A DNA stretch of 64,000 nucleotides from Cristatella mucedo (GCA_009760855.2 WPIO01000037.1:1879501-1943500); one strand, 5' to 3'. Shown: positions 1 to 12,175, counted from the stretch's first letter. Notes: generated by a model not told the origin, from the sequence alone. Translations and numbers: made by a program.

Positions 1-190
1 CTACTCAGATTGACTCCAGGCAGAGTAATAGTGAACAGAGGGCTAAGGGGTTAAGAGCTAGAAATAGGTAAAACGATGGCAGCAGCTGTTGCAGCAGTGG
101 CCTAGACAGAGCAGGTCCAGCACGGTACTAGCAACTCGGTCCGTGGGGGCAGGGCACCTGTTCTGGCTCCCTTCACCATCGCTTGCTCAC
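1..190. repeat. Left copy of a ~170-bp direct repeat
   Basis: The stretch containing 'gtaaaacgatggcagcagct' and ending near 'catcgcttgctc' recurs at about 573-737 with few differences. Both copies hold the motif 'aactcggtccgtgggggcag'. The two copies flank an L2 3' end, so they are a segmental or tandem duplication, or an older repeat broken by the insertion. No coding potential is seen. The copy may begin before the window. Confidence 0.75.
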
Positions 191-198
191 CGGCCCCT

Positions 199-202
<4 letters not shown>

Positions 203-232
<30 letters not shown>

Positions 233-572
233 CACTAGATAAAGCGCCCTCAGAGAACTCAATGTCTTTCTAGGCACTTTACATTTGCTGCTAAGGGAAA
301 CGCGATTGAATGATGAGTAATATCATGCTTGATAAACATGGATAACATGGTTAGCGGTGACATGCACACGGTCAGCATGCAAATGTGGTTAGTGGCAGCA
401 GGCACAGTGTCAGCACACATAAGCACATGAAGGACGAATAACAGGGACCCACTAAATGCTGTCCTAAATAGGTGTGTTTTAAGTTCTTTTTAAAAAACAA
501 GTTCTTTGAGTTCTTTTTTTTGTAATGTGGTCGAGTCAGGGGATGTTCTGACGCAAGTCGGGAGGGAGTTCC
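203..572 (-). mobile_element. L2-clade LINE 3' end, fragment
   Basis: Read on the minus strand this matches the 3' part of the L2 copy at 28764-30166: the end of the ORF, the 3' UTR and the terminal hairpin, with an (ATT)n tail that appears here as (ATA)n at 202-230. It ends abruptly at 'ggagttccag', after which non-LINE sequence starts. It is 5'-truncated and non-autonomous. Confidence 0.85.
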
Positions 573-737
573 AGAGTAATAGTGAACAGGGGGTGGGGGT
601 TAAGCTAGAAATAGGTAAAACGATGGCAGCAGCTGTTGCAGCAGTGGCCTAGACAGAACAGGTCCAGCACAGTCCGTGCAACTCGGTCCGTGGGGGCAGG
701 GCACCTGTTCTGGCTTCCTTCACCATCACTTGCTCAA
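573..737. repeat. Right copy of the ~170-bp direct repeat
   Basis: Near-identical to 1-190 over about 165 bp. Differences include single substitutions and short indels around the 'ggtccagcac' motif. Its junction with the LINE fragment falls inside 'gttccagagtaatag'. Confidence 0.75.
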
Positions 738-2003
738 TGGCCCGTGTTCTTGCAGGAGCCACTTTCCAGCAAGTAGCCCTACCACGGCCCCCCCCAGCCT
801 GTGCAAGGGAGCCCCAGGACAAAGCAGATCTTCCCAGCCAACACAACGCAGCACAGCGCTTAGAAACGCTGCCACAATCGTTAGCCAATTCACCAGCCGC
901 CAACTGAAATTCCCTCTTCTCTGTTTGGATCATTAAACTACGTCCACTCGAATGCACCGTCGAGCTTTAGCAGAGCAGGCCAGTCTGCCTGGTCACAGCA
1001 AGCTGAAGAACCGAAGCCTGTTGCTAGCCACACTGCAGTCAGGAACCGGATGCCATGGGGCTGCAACCAGGTTGGAAAGCTGCGCTCCCTTCGATCGAAC
1101 TCCCATATGATCTAGTAGCGAGATAGCGAGATAGTGAGCTGGAGTGCCTCACTTGCAAGGCATGCCGAGTCGCTTCGACTTGCAACGATGCTCGAGGGTT
1201 GATAAGCTGGCATCTCGGCTGCTCGGACAACTCGATCAAGCTCAGTCCCACACAGATGGACCTGAATTTTTTTTCATTACCAAATACCCTTTTACAATCC
1301 TAGCACTTACCGTAAGCCCAAACCAAAATGGGATTTTTTTTACAACTTTTGAGCTACATGCACATACGTTTGAGAGCAGTTCAGCCCTTGCGAAAAATGG
1401 CTGCAGTCAGATAAAAGTCACAAGAGAGAGGTCGCGGAGGCAGAGGTGATGGCCGCAACCACAGCAGCAACACTAATACAGCGCTGATTATGCATAGAGA
1501 CATTACGAACTTTCTTCTATGGGCTTTATGCACATAGCACGAAGCTCAATACGGTGTCCAGTATCTGTTTATATTTACACTAATAAAAACTATTTTGGAG
1601 ATATCTTTATCGTTTAGGATTTATGTTTATGCATGCTATTTAGGTTTACAGTTTTAAGATTAGGGGTTTAGGGTTAACAAAGGCTGGCTACCATACTGAA
1701 CTGGCTGGTCTGGGCACAGGGCTCATTGCAGAAACTTTGCTGTTTCTACGCACAATCGGCGCCCTGTCAGCTGAGCAGCAGCAGCTGCAGTAGACTGAGC
1801 CACGCACACAACGGATCGTCCGGCTGGCTCGTTGTCTTGTCTCTGCCACCGATCGCAACAGATCCCAGCTCTGCTTGCCAGGCCTTGAACTCCGTGAGCT
1901 GGATAGATGCCCACAGGTGGAGACAATGCCAAATGAAACCTTGCCATACATGGACATTGCCGACATTGCCAAGCAAGCGAGGCCGCGCTCCTTGTTGCTT
2001 TCC

Positions 2004-2005
<2 letters not shown>
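738..2005. other. Gene-poor unique sequence
   Basis: I see no recognisable domain, convincing splice-bounded exon or repeat here. Open frames are short and of random composition. Confidence 0.5.

Positions 2006-2076
<71 letters not shown>
2006..2076. repeat. (CT)n microsatellite
   Basis: An almost uninterrupted CT dinucleotide array of about 70 bp. Ser/Leu-rich open frames through it are an artefact of the repeat. Confidence 0.97.
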
Positions 2077-2079
<3 letters not shown>

Positions 2080-3030
2080 AAAAGCTATGCCGAGAGCGCT
2101 ATGTCAGAGGGACCGTCGAGCCGAGGGAGCGGATGTCTCCAGTGTTGCAAGTTTTCTCCATCCCTCCAACACGGCAGCCAACTTCAGCTGCCGAACCACA
2201 GGATTCTACTGCAGCTGGAGTGCTACAGTCTGTAGTAAGCTCTGAAAGGTCGCCGGTCGGTCACTATGGTCAGACAATCGAACCATATCGTCTGAACATT
2301 TAGAATACCCTAGGACAGCCTACGGAGCGCACGAGCACGGAGTGGATGTGCCTTTTGAAAATACCAAACCAATTAATACATCATCGGAAATAACTGGCTT
2401 CGTTTGTGTGTCTGTGTGTTGTGTGTGTATGTGTTTAGGTGTGTGTGCACGTGAGCGAGCGAGCAACACCACTGCATCACTACCTTCATAAGCAGGCTTC
2501 GACGTATCATTATTATTCGATAAACAGATACTCTACCGAATGCTACTGAAGCACGCTGCGTCTTTCCCCAGTGGCCGGTTGCATAGCAGAGCTGGTAGAA
2601 GCCGTTGCATTGTCGCCCCTGGGTCTTGGCGCCAGGGTAAGGTGCTATGCACTTCACGACCCATGTATGAGTGTTGGAGTGCTGCAGCAGGCGATACCCT
2701 ATCGCCCACTGCAAGCCAGGGGTGGTGGTAGCCACTAAGACCACCCTGCCTCGAACAACTAATGAGGCAGCTGAATCACCGTCCAGGTTTACCTGTTTAA
2801 CTCATCGCCCCGCATTATTTGCGACAGGCGGCGGCCTCGTCCGCGCGTCAACAGCTGCAATACACGAGCGGCTCGAGCGAGCCCTTGGCACGGCCCCCCC
2901 CCCGTCCGCGCGAAGTACTTGGCACGGCGCTCTAGCGAACGATTCGCGCTGGCCGTCTGCTCGAGCCGCGACCGGCGACGCGCTCGAGCAGACGCGCCGC
3001 AAAGACCGGCGCCGCCGGCAGTGGAGCCCG
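2077..3030. other. Non-coding; GT-rich patch and SINE debris
   Basis: A GT-rich stretch lies at about 2403-2450. The segment at about 2690-2760 ('atcgcccactgcaagcc...gccactaagacc') resembles the 3' body of the tRNA-derived SINE seen intact at 61065-61255. After 2820 the DNA becomes GC- and CpG-rich. No gene is supported. Confidence 0.45.
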
Positions 3031-3045
3031 TCGCCGGCTACTCAC

Positions 3046-3232
3046 TGCGGTCAGCTCCGACCGGCGCCGCGCCGACGTCAGGCCGCGGTCGGACGGGCTC
3101 GGCGGCGGCGTCCCGGCTGACGTCGGCGTAGTACTGCTTGCGGAAAATGAGGACGCAGGCGTACAGCGTAATGATGTTGTAAAGGCAGAGAGCGACAGTG
3201 CAGCAGCGCGCGGCCGACGCCGCGTCCCGCAT
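3046..3232 (-). CDS. Possible exon with one membrane segment, unrecognised
   Basis: The minus-strand frame reads about 62 residues: a Met, a hydrophobic stretch containing LCLYNIITLYACVLIF (a plausible transmembrane helix), then a polar Pro/Ala/Arg-rich part. It stops at a good donor (CGCA|GTGAGT), giving a phase-1 exit. The frame stays open upstream of the Met, so this could be an internal exon instead of a first exon. I do not recognise the family, and no partner exon was found between 1 and 3000, so the gene would have to continue outside the window. The hydrophobic segment plus a consensus donor in the same frame is the only support. Confidence 0.3.
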
Positions 3233-3239
3233 GCTCTCA

Positions 3240-4630
3240 CAGCGAGCCGCCGCCGCCTTCAGACGCCGGCATCAACGGCGCGGCCTAGGGCGGGCACCCG
3301 GCAGGCGAGAGCAGCCTCAGGAGGCGCTAGAGCTTCGACGGACCTCTCACGGGTCTCCACACCACTTCCGCATCCGTCGCCTTGCCGTGTTCCGGTAATG
3401 GCGGCGGTTCTGCGTCTGGTGTCGCCGCGCCGTCGGCGGGCGGTGGGCGCACGCAAGCGTGTGTGGAAATTTCGGCTACTACAGGAAGCCGTGGCTTCGA
3501 CCATTTTGATTAGGAAGCCGTCTAATAGATATCTTTCCAAAAATTTTCGTTCTTGTTGAGTGCAAGCGAGTTCGGTCGTTTAGCTTATCGAGTTTCGACG
3601 CTTCGTTAACTTCCGGACGCTAGACTTGAGATTTGTCTTGGTAGACCGCTGTGAAATTGAACTATCGGAGGGCTGCTCCGCTCTCAGTCTGCCGCTACGT
3701 CGGCGGACGCGCGATCGCAGATTGCGGAACCCCCCCCCCGGGGGGGGGGGGGAGGGTGGATTGTACGGGCAGCATGTGTTGACATTGCGTTCCACTATTT
3801 TCCTGCAAGCCTGCGTGCTCTGGCGCCGTCCTCTACGACTCGCCGGCCGTACTTACAGGCCCTAAGTCCCTCGACCGGTGGTGATCGCGCACTGTAGTGC
3901 AGTCTAGCACTCGTTCTTCGCGTCGTGCTTCGACCGCATGGCATAGCAACGAAGCAGCCACAGGCGTTCGCGATGTGCATCCGGTTTGCCCGCTGGGATG
4001 TCGAGAGAGCAGTGGGCGAGGGAGGTTGGTACGTACCAGCGCGTGCCTCAAGTTTTCTGCACGCACGAATGCGCGGGGATCGTCGCACCTGTGCGAGAAT
4101 GGTTGAGCTCGCGCGTGCAAACGACTAGGGAGGTCGCGCAATAGTCGCGCGCTCGCCGCACAAAGCCAGGAAACCAATAGCTGGAATTCGAGCCAATTGA
4201 CGTCACGTACGCATCTCGCTCGCGCCAACCGATCCCGAGCGTCTGGGTCAGCGGTTCTTCAGTTGGCACTATTCTCTCTTTTTTCTTCTGTCTGGTTTTC
4301 AGAATCTCCACCCGAAGTTGGAGGAAAGGGCGCCTCTCGTCTGCACAAGTCTGCCTTACTTTCCGCTTTCCGGCGGCGAGGAATTGTGGGAGGCGTGAGG
4401 GCACACTAGTTGAGGCGTTTGCTCTTCACTACTACTAGCTGATTTAAAAGCCTCTTTTTCGTTTAGCGACTGAAGAGCCTTTATTTACGGCTATCATCAC
4501 CGCCAGCACTTGCAGCGGCAACAGATGAATCACCCACTGCAGAATTCGAGCCCACGACCTCACAACCGAGGTCGTGAAAAGCAACCGCCTTACCCAGTGC
4601 GCGCCATCTCATCCCAGGGCATCCTCATCA
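3240..4630. other. GC-rich, CpG-rich DNA without a supported gene
   Basis: Several GC-rich open frames exist on both strands, but none shows a domain or paired splice sites. It contains the C10/G13 tract at 3730-3752. Confidence 0.45.
3730..3752. repeat. poly-C/poly-G head-to-head tract
   Basis: Ten C are followed directly by thirteen G, a palindromic homopolymer junction able to form a hairpin or G-quadruplex. A second such junction is at 22070-22094. Confidence 0.95.
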
Positions 4631-4790
4631 TCCTCCATCATCCTCGTCTCGGTCGCGGATTCGAATCCTGATTCGAGGCCTGCTCCTCACCGCCTCACTG
4701 CAAGTGGTGGTGATAGACGTGAAGGCTCTTCTGTCGGTATGCAAAAGAGGCTGTTGAATCGGCTAGCATATTTTCCGGTATGCGAGTCTC
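4630..4790 (+). mobile_element. tRNA-derived SINE family 1, diverged copy
   Basis: It contains a B-box-like 'ggattcgaatcc', then the family body 'cactgcaagtggtggtgata', 'gaaggctcttctgtcggtat' and 'aagaggctgttgaatcggct'. This matches, in order, the best copy at 61065-61255. The 5' tRNA-like half is decayed. Confidence 0.7.
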
Positions 4791-6184
4791 GTCGACTGGC
4801 GAACTCGAACGACGGCCGCTACGTCGTCGAGCGGCGGGCAAATGCTGCAGACGATAGAGGCCTGCGAGATGCTCGCTCTCTCGGAGAGAGGCCAGCGTGC
4901 AAAGGTGCAAGAAGAGCCGCCGATCTCGATTACGCCGCCGAGCTACGAATACAATGGCAGCCATACGCTCGCTGTCGTTAGCGACGTCGGCGGCCATTCG
5001 CGATCGCCGGCTATTCGGCGGTCAGCCGTTCGCGCCTCAAGCCCGTCGCGACAAACTAGGCGGACGCCGCTGCCGCTCGGTGCTTCCGGCGCGGTTCGCG
5101 ACGTCTGCCGTGACGATACGGAAAACTCGGCGATCGCGATACGCTACCGCGGTGCTGCTGCCGTCGGCGCCTATGCCATTAGCGCGACGACGCAGCGGAC
5201 GGACAGGGTGGCACTCTTTTGGTTCATGAGTCACCGTCAGCCTCACCTGCACAGAGGAATTCACTCACTGACGCGAAACTCGCCTCTTCACCGCGTGTGC
5301 GACACCTACACCCAATTGCCGTTCGGTGTTTCGCGGCTTAGTCACGGTCGCATCGTCCCCGACCCTTACTGGTCAGATGCTCATCATCTCGCGCTGGCTG
5401 AGCAACGCTGACTAACGGTCGCGGCAGAGTCGCGTCATCTCTCGCTGAGCAACCAACGCTGACTAACGGTCGCGGCAGAGTCGCGTGCGCCGTCGCGAAG
5501 TCCTCCTCCTCGGTAGTATCTTCTTTCCGGCTAAACCTGGAGCCTCTTGCGCAGTGCTTCCGCGTCGTCTAATCGAATCTTCTCGAGCGTCTAGCTTCCT
5601 TGTCCGCGGCGAGCGTTTTCTTTAGCGCAATCCGAGCGAGAGGGCGGCTTCGCGACCGCAACAAGCAGCGCCGCTGAAGCGCCCGCGATGGCCGAGTCGC
5701 TCGCGCGACGCAAATTGAGCTCGGCTTTCAGCCGCTGCTCGCCATTGCTGAACCGAGCAGCCGGACGCGAGCAGCAGCTCGGCAATGGCTGCTTCCTTGC
5801 CAGCAGCCTCGGAGTCGTTTTCCGCCGTTGCGACGGCCGCGGCGCACCGGTGCGTATCGCGCGGCGGCGCGTCCTCGCTGGGCTCCGAACCCGAGCGAAC
5901 CGTCGAAAGGAGGAAAGGCGAAAAAAGGGGAATAAAGGTGCCCGAATCGCGTTGAATCGAGTGGAAAAGGCGAGCAGTCTTAGACATCCGAAGAAGGAAG
6001 TTCGCAGCGCCCGCCTCTGCCGCCGCCGCCGCGGACTTGATGACTTTGCACCGTGGGACTGGCCAATTACTGCGAGCTTATGCCGAAGACGCCGCGGCGG
6101 CGCTGCTAGCGTACACGCCGCGAAGGCTGAGCTCCGAAAGAAGCCCCGCAGCGGCGCGCGCAGGCATCGTTCGCTTCGCTGTCA
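4791..6184. other. GC-rich DNA; short tandem duplication
   Basis: No gene is supported. A ~47-bp unit containing 'gctgactaacggtcgcggca' occurs twice in tandem at about 5395-5488. Confidence 0.5.
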
Positions 6185-6325
6185 CGGCCCAGCGGTTAAG
6201 GTGCTCGCCCCGACCAAGGTCTGGCCGAGGTCGTGGGCTCGAGCCCCGCGGCATATGAGAAGCGCCTGAATGGAGATTAAGTTCTCTTGGGGCGCAACGC
6301 GAATGAGTTCCACACATTTTGTATT
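6185..6325 (+). mobile_element. tRNA-derived SINE family 2 with L2-like tail
   Basis: The tRNA-like head has an A-box-like 'gcggttaaggtgctc' (6192-6206) and a B-box-like 'gggctcgagcc' (6235-6245). These are followed by a 3' tail that can fold: GCGCC (6262-6266) pairs with GGCGC (6291-6295), and an inner GGAGA/TCTCT stem encloses TTAAGT. The tail is closely similar to the L2 LINE 3' end. This is one of the cleaner copies in the window. Confidence 0.85.
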
Positions 6326-6329
6326 GCGC

Positions 6330-7495
6330 AACCCTATCTTGGAGGAAGTTCTGCTCGCACAGCTTGCCGTCCACTTGCCGCGCGCTCTGCCCAGACGGCC
6401 CGAGCGCGCCTTGCATCGGCCTCTTCCGCACGAACGCCCTGCTCCCCTGCGAGTTCGAGCGGCCGCACAGGCCGCTGCTTCTGCTGCGCGCTGCCTCGCG
6501 GCCCGACTCCTGCCGGCCCGACCGAGCGTCTCTTCATCGCCGGCGAATCGCAAACCGGCAATGCTCCAGGACGCCGACTGGGATTGATTGGGCGAGTGCA
6601 CGGCGGCCTCGTTCGGCCCCACACAAGGAAGCGAGCCACCGACGCGGCGAATCACTACAGCGAGCCGCTCAGCAGCAGTGGCAGCGCGCTCGTTCGTGCT
6701 GCGTCGATGCACTAGGGTGCCCATTCCTCAGCCGAGGCAGCGGCGGCGGCGTGTTCGCAGCGCTTCGTGGCCCAACTTTGACGCAGACTTTCGGAACGGA
6801 TTTCGCGACGTCACTCGTCGCCTGCTGCTTCCCCGTCGAGCACTCACCAGGGCAAAGGCTGAACAACTTAGCATTCTTCACCTGTTAAAATCTCGCTCCG
6901 TCTAATTTCTCTGCTCTGCTCCAAGCGTCCACCGTAAAAGAATTAATGAGAAAGAGATACAGACAGATGGAGGGACAAAGACATAGAGAAAAAGAGACTG
7001 AGACTAGGAGACGCAGAGGTAGAGATAGAGATAGATAGATATAGAGGTACAGAGACATAGAGATAGAGAGATGGAGCTAGATAGAGAGATGCAGAGACGG
7101 ATAGGGATAGAGACAGGCACGGCGTAATTTGTCGGAGTCGCCATGAAGGCTAGTCCTCTGAAATCTGGGATAATTTCATCTGGCATAATACAAGTTGCTG
7201 ACAATACCAATAGACATTTCCATGATTTCAAGGTGTCGCGGTTTGCTAAAATAATCTTCCATTGAAATCCTTATAAGTAGCGCGGCGCGGCAATATCGGA
7301 GCGCGCTCGGCGACGCACTCGCACGACCGGCTCCGTAGGTTCGCCTCTCAATCAGCCGCGTCGCCCGACAGGAGCGCGCATAGTGAAGCTCTGCGACTTC
7401 TGGAGCGTGGTATAGAGCGGCGAAGCGACACTGCAGCATTCCTTTGAATCGGTACCGCCCTAAGCTGGGTAGCGATTCGAGCCATTGGCATAATA
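6330..7495. other. Non-coding; GATA/GA-rich microsatellite
   Basis: GC-rich to 6880, then a degenerate 'agagatagat' microsatellite at about 6945-7110. No domain or exon is recognised. Confidence 0.45.
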
Positions 7496-7499
7496 TATG

Positions 7500-7627
7500 A
7501 CAATTCATTTGTATAGCGCCCCAAAAGAACTTAATCTCCATTCAGGCGCTTCGCGTACGCCTCGGCGTTCGACCTCGTGACCTCAGCCCGACTTTGATCT
7601 CGGGGCGAGCGCCTTAACCGCTTCATC
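7500..7627 (-). mobile_element. tRNA-derived SINE family 2
   Basis: The reverse complement has the A-box-like 'gcggttaaggcgctcgcc', a degenerate B box, and the tail hairpin (AGCGCC...GGCGCT) ending 'ctatacaaatg'. It is the same family as 6185-6325, inverted. Confidence 0.85.
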
Positions 7628-7837
7628 AAACCAGCTCGGCAATGGCAGGCGAATGCGAAGAGATTGAAATTCTTCTTTGAGACCCCTCCATGGAGGGAAG
7701 GGCGGTGGGCGAGTGCCAGCCTTGACCTTTGCCAAGCACATGTATGCGTGCTTGTATACTGTATGTGCGTGTACGTGCATGCGCATATCAGAATTGGAAA
7801 TATGTACACACATGTACGCGCAACAATAACAGGTCGC

Positions 7838-7890
7838 TCGTAAAGCGCCCTAATGGAACTAAATCTCTATTCGGGCGCTTTGCAACTCAC
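7838..7890 (-). mobile_element. SINE/LINE tail hairpin fragment
   Basis: Only the 3' hairpin remains. On the minus strand AAAGCGCCC pairs perfectly with GGGCGCTTT. The extra C and the matching G differ from the usual GCGCCT/GGGGCGC form while keeping pairing. Confidence 0.75.
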
Positions 7891-8261
7891 TGCGAGAGAC
7901 TTCGTAACTAAGAGCTATGGACATGCACGTTATCGCATGCAAAAGCAACCAAGAATCTTGCTTAGGCAGAACTATGCTAACGCAGACATGAAGGCACTAA
8001 TGGCCCCCAATTTTTAAGAACACGCACTGGAATCATGCGTAGGTAAGCACTCAAATCACACGGGAACAAAAGAAAAAGTAAAGTTCACTGGGCAAAGGGA
8101 ATGCTAACCAGTATGGATGTATCTTTACCGGAGACTTTAATGATGCATATCCATTGGAGGCATGACCTTACCGTGAAGCGAGTTCCAGACTTTCGGCGCA
8201 TACAAACTGGACGCTCGATTTCCAAAGATTTCAATTTGACGCTACAGACGGCCAGACGATA

Positions 8262-8352
8262 ATAACAGCAATAATAATAATGAAGTTGATTGGCATCCTC
8301 AGAGAGCTGAAAATCTCACTAGGCACTTTACATATTCTGTAAAGAAAGCATG
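8262..8352 (-). mobile_element. L2 LINE 3' tail fragment
   Basis: On the minus strand it carries the L2 end: 'gtaaagtgcctagtgagatt', a degenerate second arm and an ATT tail (seen here as ATA). It is strongly diverged. Confidence 0.65.
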
Positions 8353-8929
8353 AAATGGTCAATGCTGCGTTGATAAAATGGCATCAATAACAATAGTAAT
8401 AATAATAACAGGAATTAGTATAGCTCGCATTAAGACAACTAAATCCCTTCCCGGGCAATTACGTATGCATGAGCGTCTACAAGAGTCGATGGCCAATGCA
8501 GCAGCAGCAGCGCTTTTGCATCACGCGATGCAGCCACAGACAGGCAGCGAGCGCGGGCCAGACGCCAATCGCTGCTAAACAGAGCGCATGGAAACAAAAG
8601 ACCCGCCGGTTCAGGCTCACGGACGAATAGAGAGTGTGGGCAGCGGCGGCGTGGGGCCCACAGAACGGAGGGAGATCGATCGCGGCCGGCGGCGCCAGGA
8701 CGCGCCGCGTGCGGTGCGGCAGGGTGAGCGCCCCCTGGAGGCGCTGCAAGCGACCGGTAGCCGAGGCAGCCGCTTGACGCTGCCGCCTGCGCTGCTGAAG
8801 CAGACGACTGGCTACTGGCGGCGACATTGTCGACAGTCGCAGTCTGCCGGCCAACGACCCTCGAGACGTTCTACGAGGGAACGGGACAACAAGGTGCTGA
8901 GGAGCGGGTGATCTGAGAGTACGCAACTA

Positions 8930-9265
8930 GACAGTGAAAGTCATACTTGGACGTCTGGAGAGGCACTTCAGAAGGATCTCGCGGTCGATAGGGTCAAATG
9001 CTACGGATAAATTGAGGGGAAACAGTAAATAGGCCTTATCCTAATTATCGTTGTTCGGAAGGTCAGCGTAACTCTGGAGCAGGGCAGTTTCCGTGCAGTT
9101 GGTCAAATTGGCTCTAGATTTCGATTGGAACTCGCTAGCCAGGTCTGATGAACTGATGCGATCGTCTAGTTACTGGGCTGCCACGTTCAAGTGTGTTATG
9201 CAAGAATGGAAGAAAGATACCAGTCGAAAGTCACGAAAACTCTCATGATCATCGCGTGGGCATGA
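8930..9265 (-). mobile_element. L2-like reverse transcriptase relic
   Basis: Minus-strand frames contain TETALLQSYADLPNND and then LNLSVAFDPIDREILLKCL. These are decayed versions of the L2/CR1 RT signatures (HSTETALL...; DLSAAFDTIDHKVLLERL). Stop codons and frame changes separate them. It is an old, dead 5' RT fragment. The GC-rich stretch before it (8586-8920) is unassigned. Confidence 0.7.
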
Positions 9266-9289
9266 AAATGTCTGCTTTAAGACGGGGAA

Positions 9290-10190
9290 GGCACTTCACC
9301 GTTACCCCGAGGACATACTAACGATACTTGTAACGGTGGACAGTAACAGGTCTAAGTACCTCCTCCACGAAGAACCGCTTCGGACAGGATCTAGAGGAGT
9401 GGTTGTCTCTCCGACTGCGGAAAACAAGTTTCGTGGCAAGACAGAAATGAAGGAGGTGAGAGATGAGAGAGTAGAGAAGAGAAGGTTCGTTGCAATCCTC
9501 ACTGAGTGGCAGCGAGGAGATGCAGGGCCGTTCTATCTAGCCACGAAGCAGCATTCATATAACCATCTGTTCGATGGTCACCTTTGGAGTCGCTGCTTCC
9601 TCAGGAGCAATACAGAGAATTTGCTCGATAATAGGGGTTATTAGCATTCGCGGGTTACTGATTCCTTATTCCGCAACTTATCTGCTAAATTTAGAATGAG
9701 TTTAAGCCAAAATGAATTGATACAAATTAGTGTTACTCGCTCTTTTTATGTCGACCGTAAATCAACGGGGGTCTCGGCAGGGTCAGACCTGTAGTTTAGT
9801 TCAAAGTGCAAACTCATCGCAAACGTTGGCTAGTGTCGACTAGTGGTAGCATTGCATCAAGGAGGTACGGTCTATGGTTGGGTCAAGTTAAAGTTCAAAG
9901 GATGCACGTGAGCAGCGGACAGCATCCACGTCCACAGACTTGAAGGTTGTCTGATTCGCACGTAATTTTGAACGTCGAAAGAGAATGGTTTCCAGACAGA
10001 AGGAAACCCGCATAAATATAGTCAGACATGCCGAAAGGGTTGGCCGTAAGCGTCGATAGGGTACAATCGTGGGAGAAAATTCGATCAAAAGGGTGCCTCT
10101 TAAATCTATGTATTGGGGCTTGAAGATGAGCAAGGAAGCAGACGGACTTAGCCACTGAAAGCATGTTGAAACAATAGGATCAGATGAGTC
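9290..10190. other. Unassigned sequence
   Basis: The minus-strand open frame at 9888-10253 has no recognisable domain and overlaps LINE tail sequence at its start. I see nothing else supportable. Confidence 0.4.
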
Positions 10191-10194
10191 ATGA

Positions 10195-10266
10195 AAGTGG
10201 ATAATAAAAATAATAATAATAGTGCACTTGATAAAGCGCCTCGGAGAACTCAATCTCTTTCTAGGC
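10195..10266 (-). mobile_element. L2 LINE 3' tail fragment
   Basis: It contains 'gataaagcgcctcggagaac' and the inner arm 'aatctctttctaggcgc', preceded by an (ATA)n tail: the minus-strand L2 terminal hairpin. It runs directly into the CT array. Confidence 0.85.
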
Positions 10267-10399
<133 letters not shown>

Positions 10400-10407
10400 A
10401 TTTCCCA

Positions 10408-10490
10408 CTGCAAGCGGGGCTGATAGCCAGTAAGGCTCTTCTGCCAATTCACAAACGAGGCTATGGAATAAGCTAATCCTTTTTCCTACA
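10408..10490 (+). mobile_element. SINE family 1, 3' fragment
   Basis: It has 'cactgcaagcggggctgata', then 'taaggctcttctgcc' and 'aaacgaggctatggaataag', matching the body of the copy at 61065-61255. No tRNA-like head is present. Confidence 0.75.
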
Positions 10491-10499
10491 GACATGCAT

Positions 10500-12095
10500 A
10501 TAAATACTCTACACAGAATTAATGTAGTGTATTCAATGTCGCATTCAAAATTATAAGGGCTGATGAGGCTCGCCTATTTTTATACCTTAAATAAAAGCAT
10601 ACAAGTTTTTGAGTACGTAAATCGACCCGTAAACGAAAGTCGACGCTGATTCTTTGGCCTGCACTGACCTTTGGGAGTAGAGCTCGCAAGATTTTTGTTG
10701 ATAAATTCGTAAAAAAATGAAATCCCGTAACTGAACTTAAAAATTGAATTTAAATTTTAATTGCAAATACATTCCGAGAAGTGTTTATTTGCATATATAG
10801 TGCGGCCGAGAGTTCGCAAGATTATTAGTTGAAAATCGGCAGTGCATTGAAACACCACTCAAGGTGTAGGAAAGTGATAAAAGTAACAGCATTGCATGAA
10901 GCTGAAAAAAGTGAAACCGAATTTAATTAATGTAATTTTATTACGTTCTCCCTTTCTCACTACAAGGTAGAAGTACAAAGAAACATTTTTTTAAATGCAT
11001 TCATTTTCAAGAGACAATTCTCTGTTTTTTCTAAGAATGGACTCCACAAAAAAGCTTAGTGAACCAAATTGAAGTACAACTACCGCAGACAACCACGGAT
11101 GAAGCCAAAAAGCACCTCGCATTAGAAACTCGACGTGCCTGCGACTGTCGTCAAACGCGGCTACAGCAGCAAGAGGCCGAAGTAGCTGAAGCTACCGAGC
11201 GAGCTTCGCTGCAAGATTCCACCTCCAATCATTCAGCTTCGCATATCCAACAACGAAATCCCGAATTTTTCATTGGTCTTTGCTAGTTGTTATTCATTAG
11301 GCTGGCTCACTAGAGCACGGCTCACCGAAAAGCGAACCTGAGGTGGTAGAACGGAAGTACTTCAAGCGGTCAAGCTTTGAGAGCCGAGATTCGGTAGTGG
11401 AAGAAGAGTAATGTCCTAGATCACTCCTACTTATAGAGAGCGACGGTGCTGGCAGGCAATCTAGCTAACGGGCGCGCGCACCATGAGCGCAGGAGTGAAG
11501 GTGAAGGTCGGCGCAGAAGTAGAAGTACGCCGCCATAGCCAACGTGCAATAAACTGCTCAGTTTCGCCGAGCGTGTACGTAGGAATGCGGCGTTGATTGG
11601 TAAACACGGCGGGTGCCGCACTTGCCACTTATGCGTTTAGGCGACCAAATTGGACTTTGTTCCAGCTACTTATTTCCGATTCGTTGCTTCCGGTTACCAC
11701 TTCCGGTTCGCTACTTCTTGTTAGCTACTTCACGAGCGCCTCTCCTTTATTCCACGGCATTGACGCATACACTGTATCTTCTTTCTGCTTCTCAGCTGAC
11801 AATTAGATTTTGTGCTGATTGCACTGAATTTCGACTGAAGCGGAGTGACGCACGCTAGTAAGCGGCACTTTCCCCTTCACATCGACGAGCATTGACCGCC
11901 ATTCCGTAGCCGGAGACAATTTCATGCCGTCGCCTGTCACCTAACTTGCCAACGCTTGCCATCGAACATCTTTTCGCGCCACTTCGATTCCGCCGCTGCC
12001 TCTGCCCGCCGCCCCTCGAGGTCGAAAGCTCGGGACGCTGCCGCAAGGCGCCGCCTGACGCACGCTCGATGCAATGGGCGAGGCGTTTTTCTCCT
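10500..12095. other. Unassigned sequence, AT-rich then GC-rich
   Basis: 10500-11050 is AT-rich with no repeat recognised. The 75-codon plus-strand frame at 11059-11286 lacks a domain. 11300-12095 grows GC-rich. No supported gene. Confidence 0.4.
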
Positions 12096-12097
12096 TC

Positions 12098-12175
<78 letters not shown>

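Noticed and set aside
1726-2235. 169-residue plus-strand open frame
   Set aside because: It is carried through the (CT)n array and has no domain; the flanks look non-coding.
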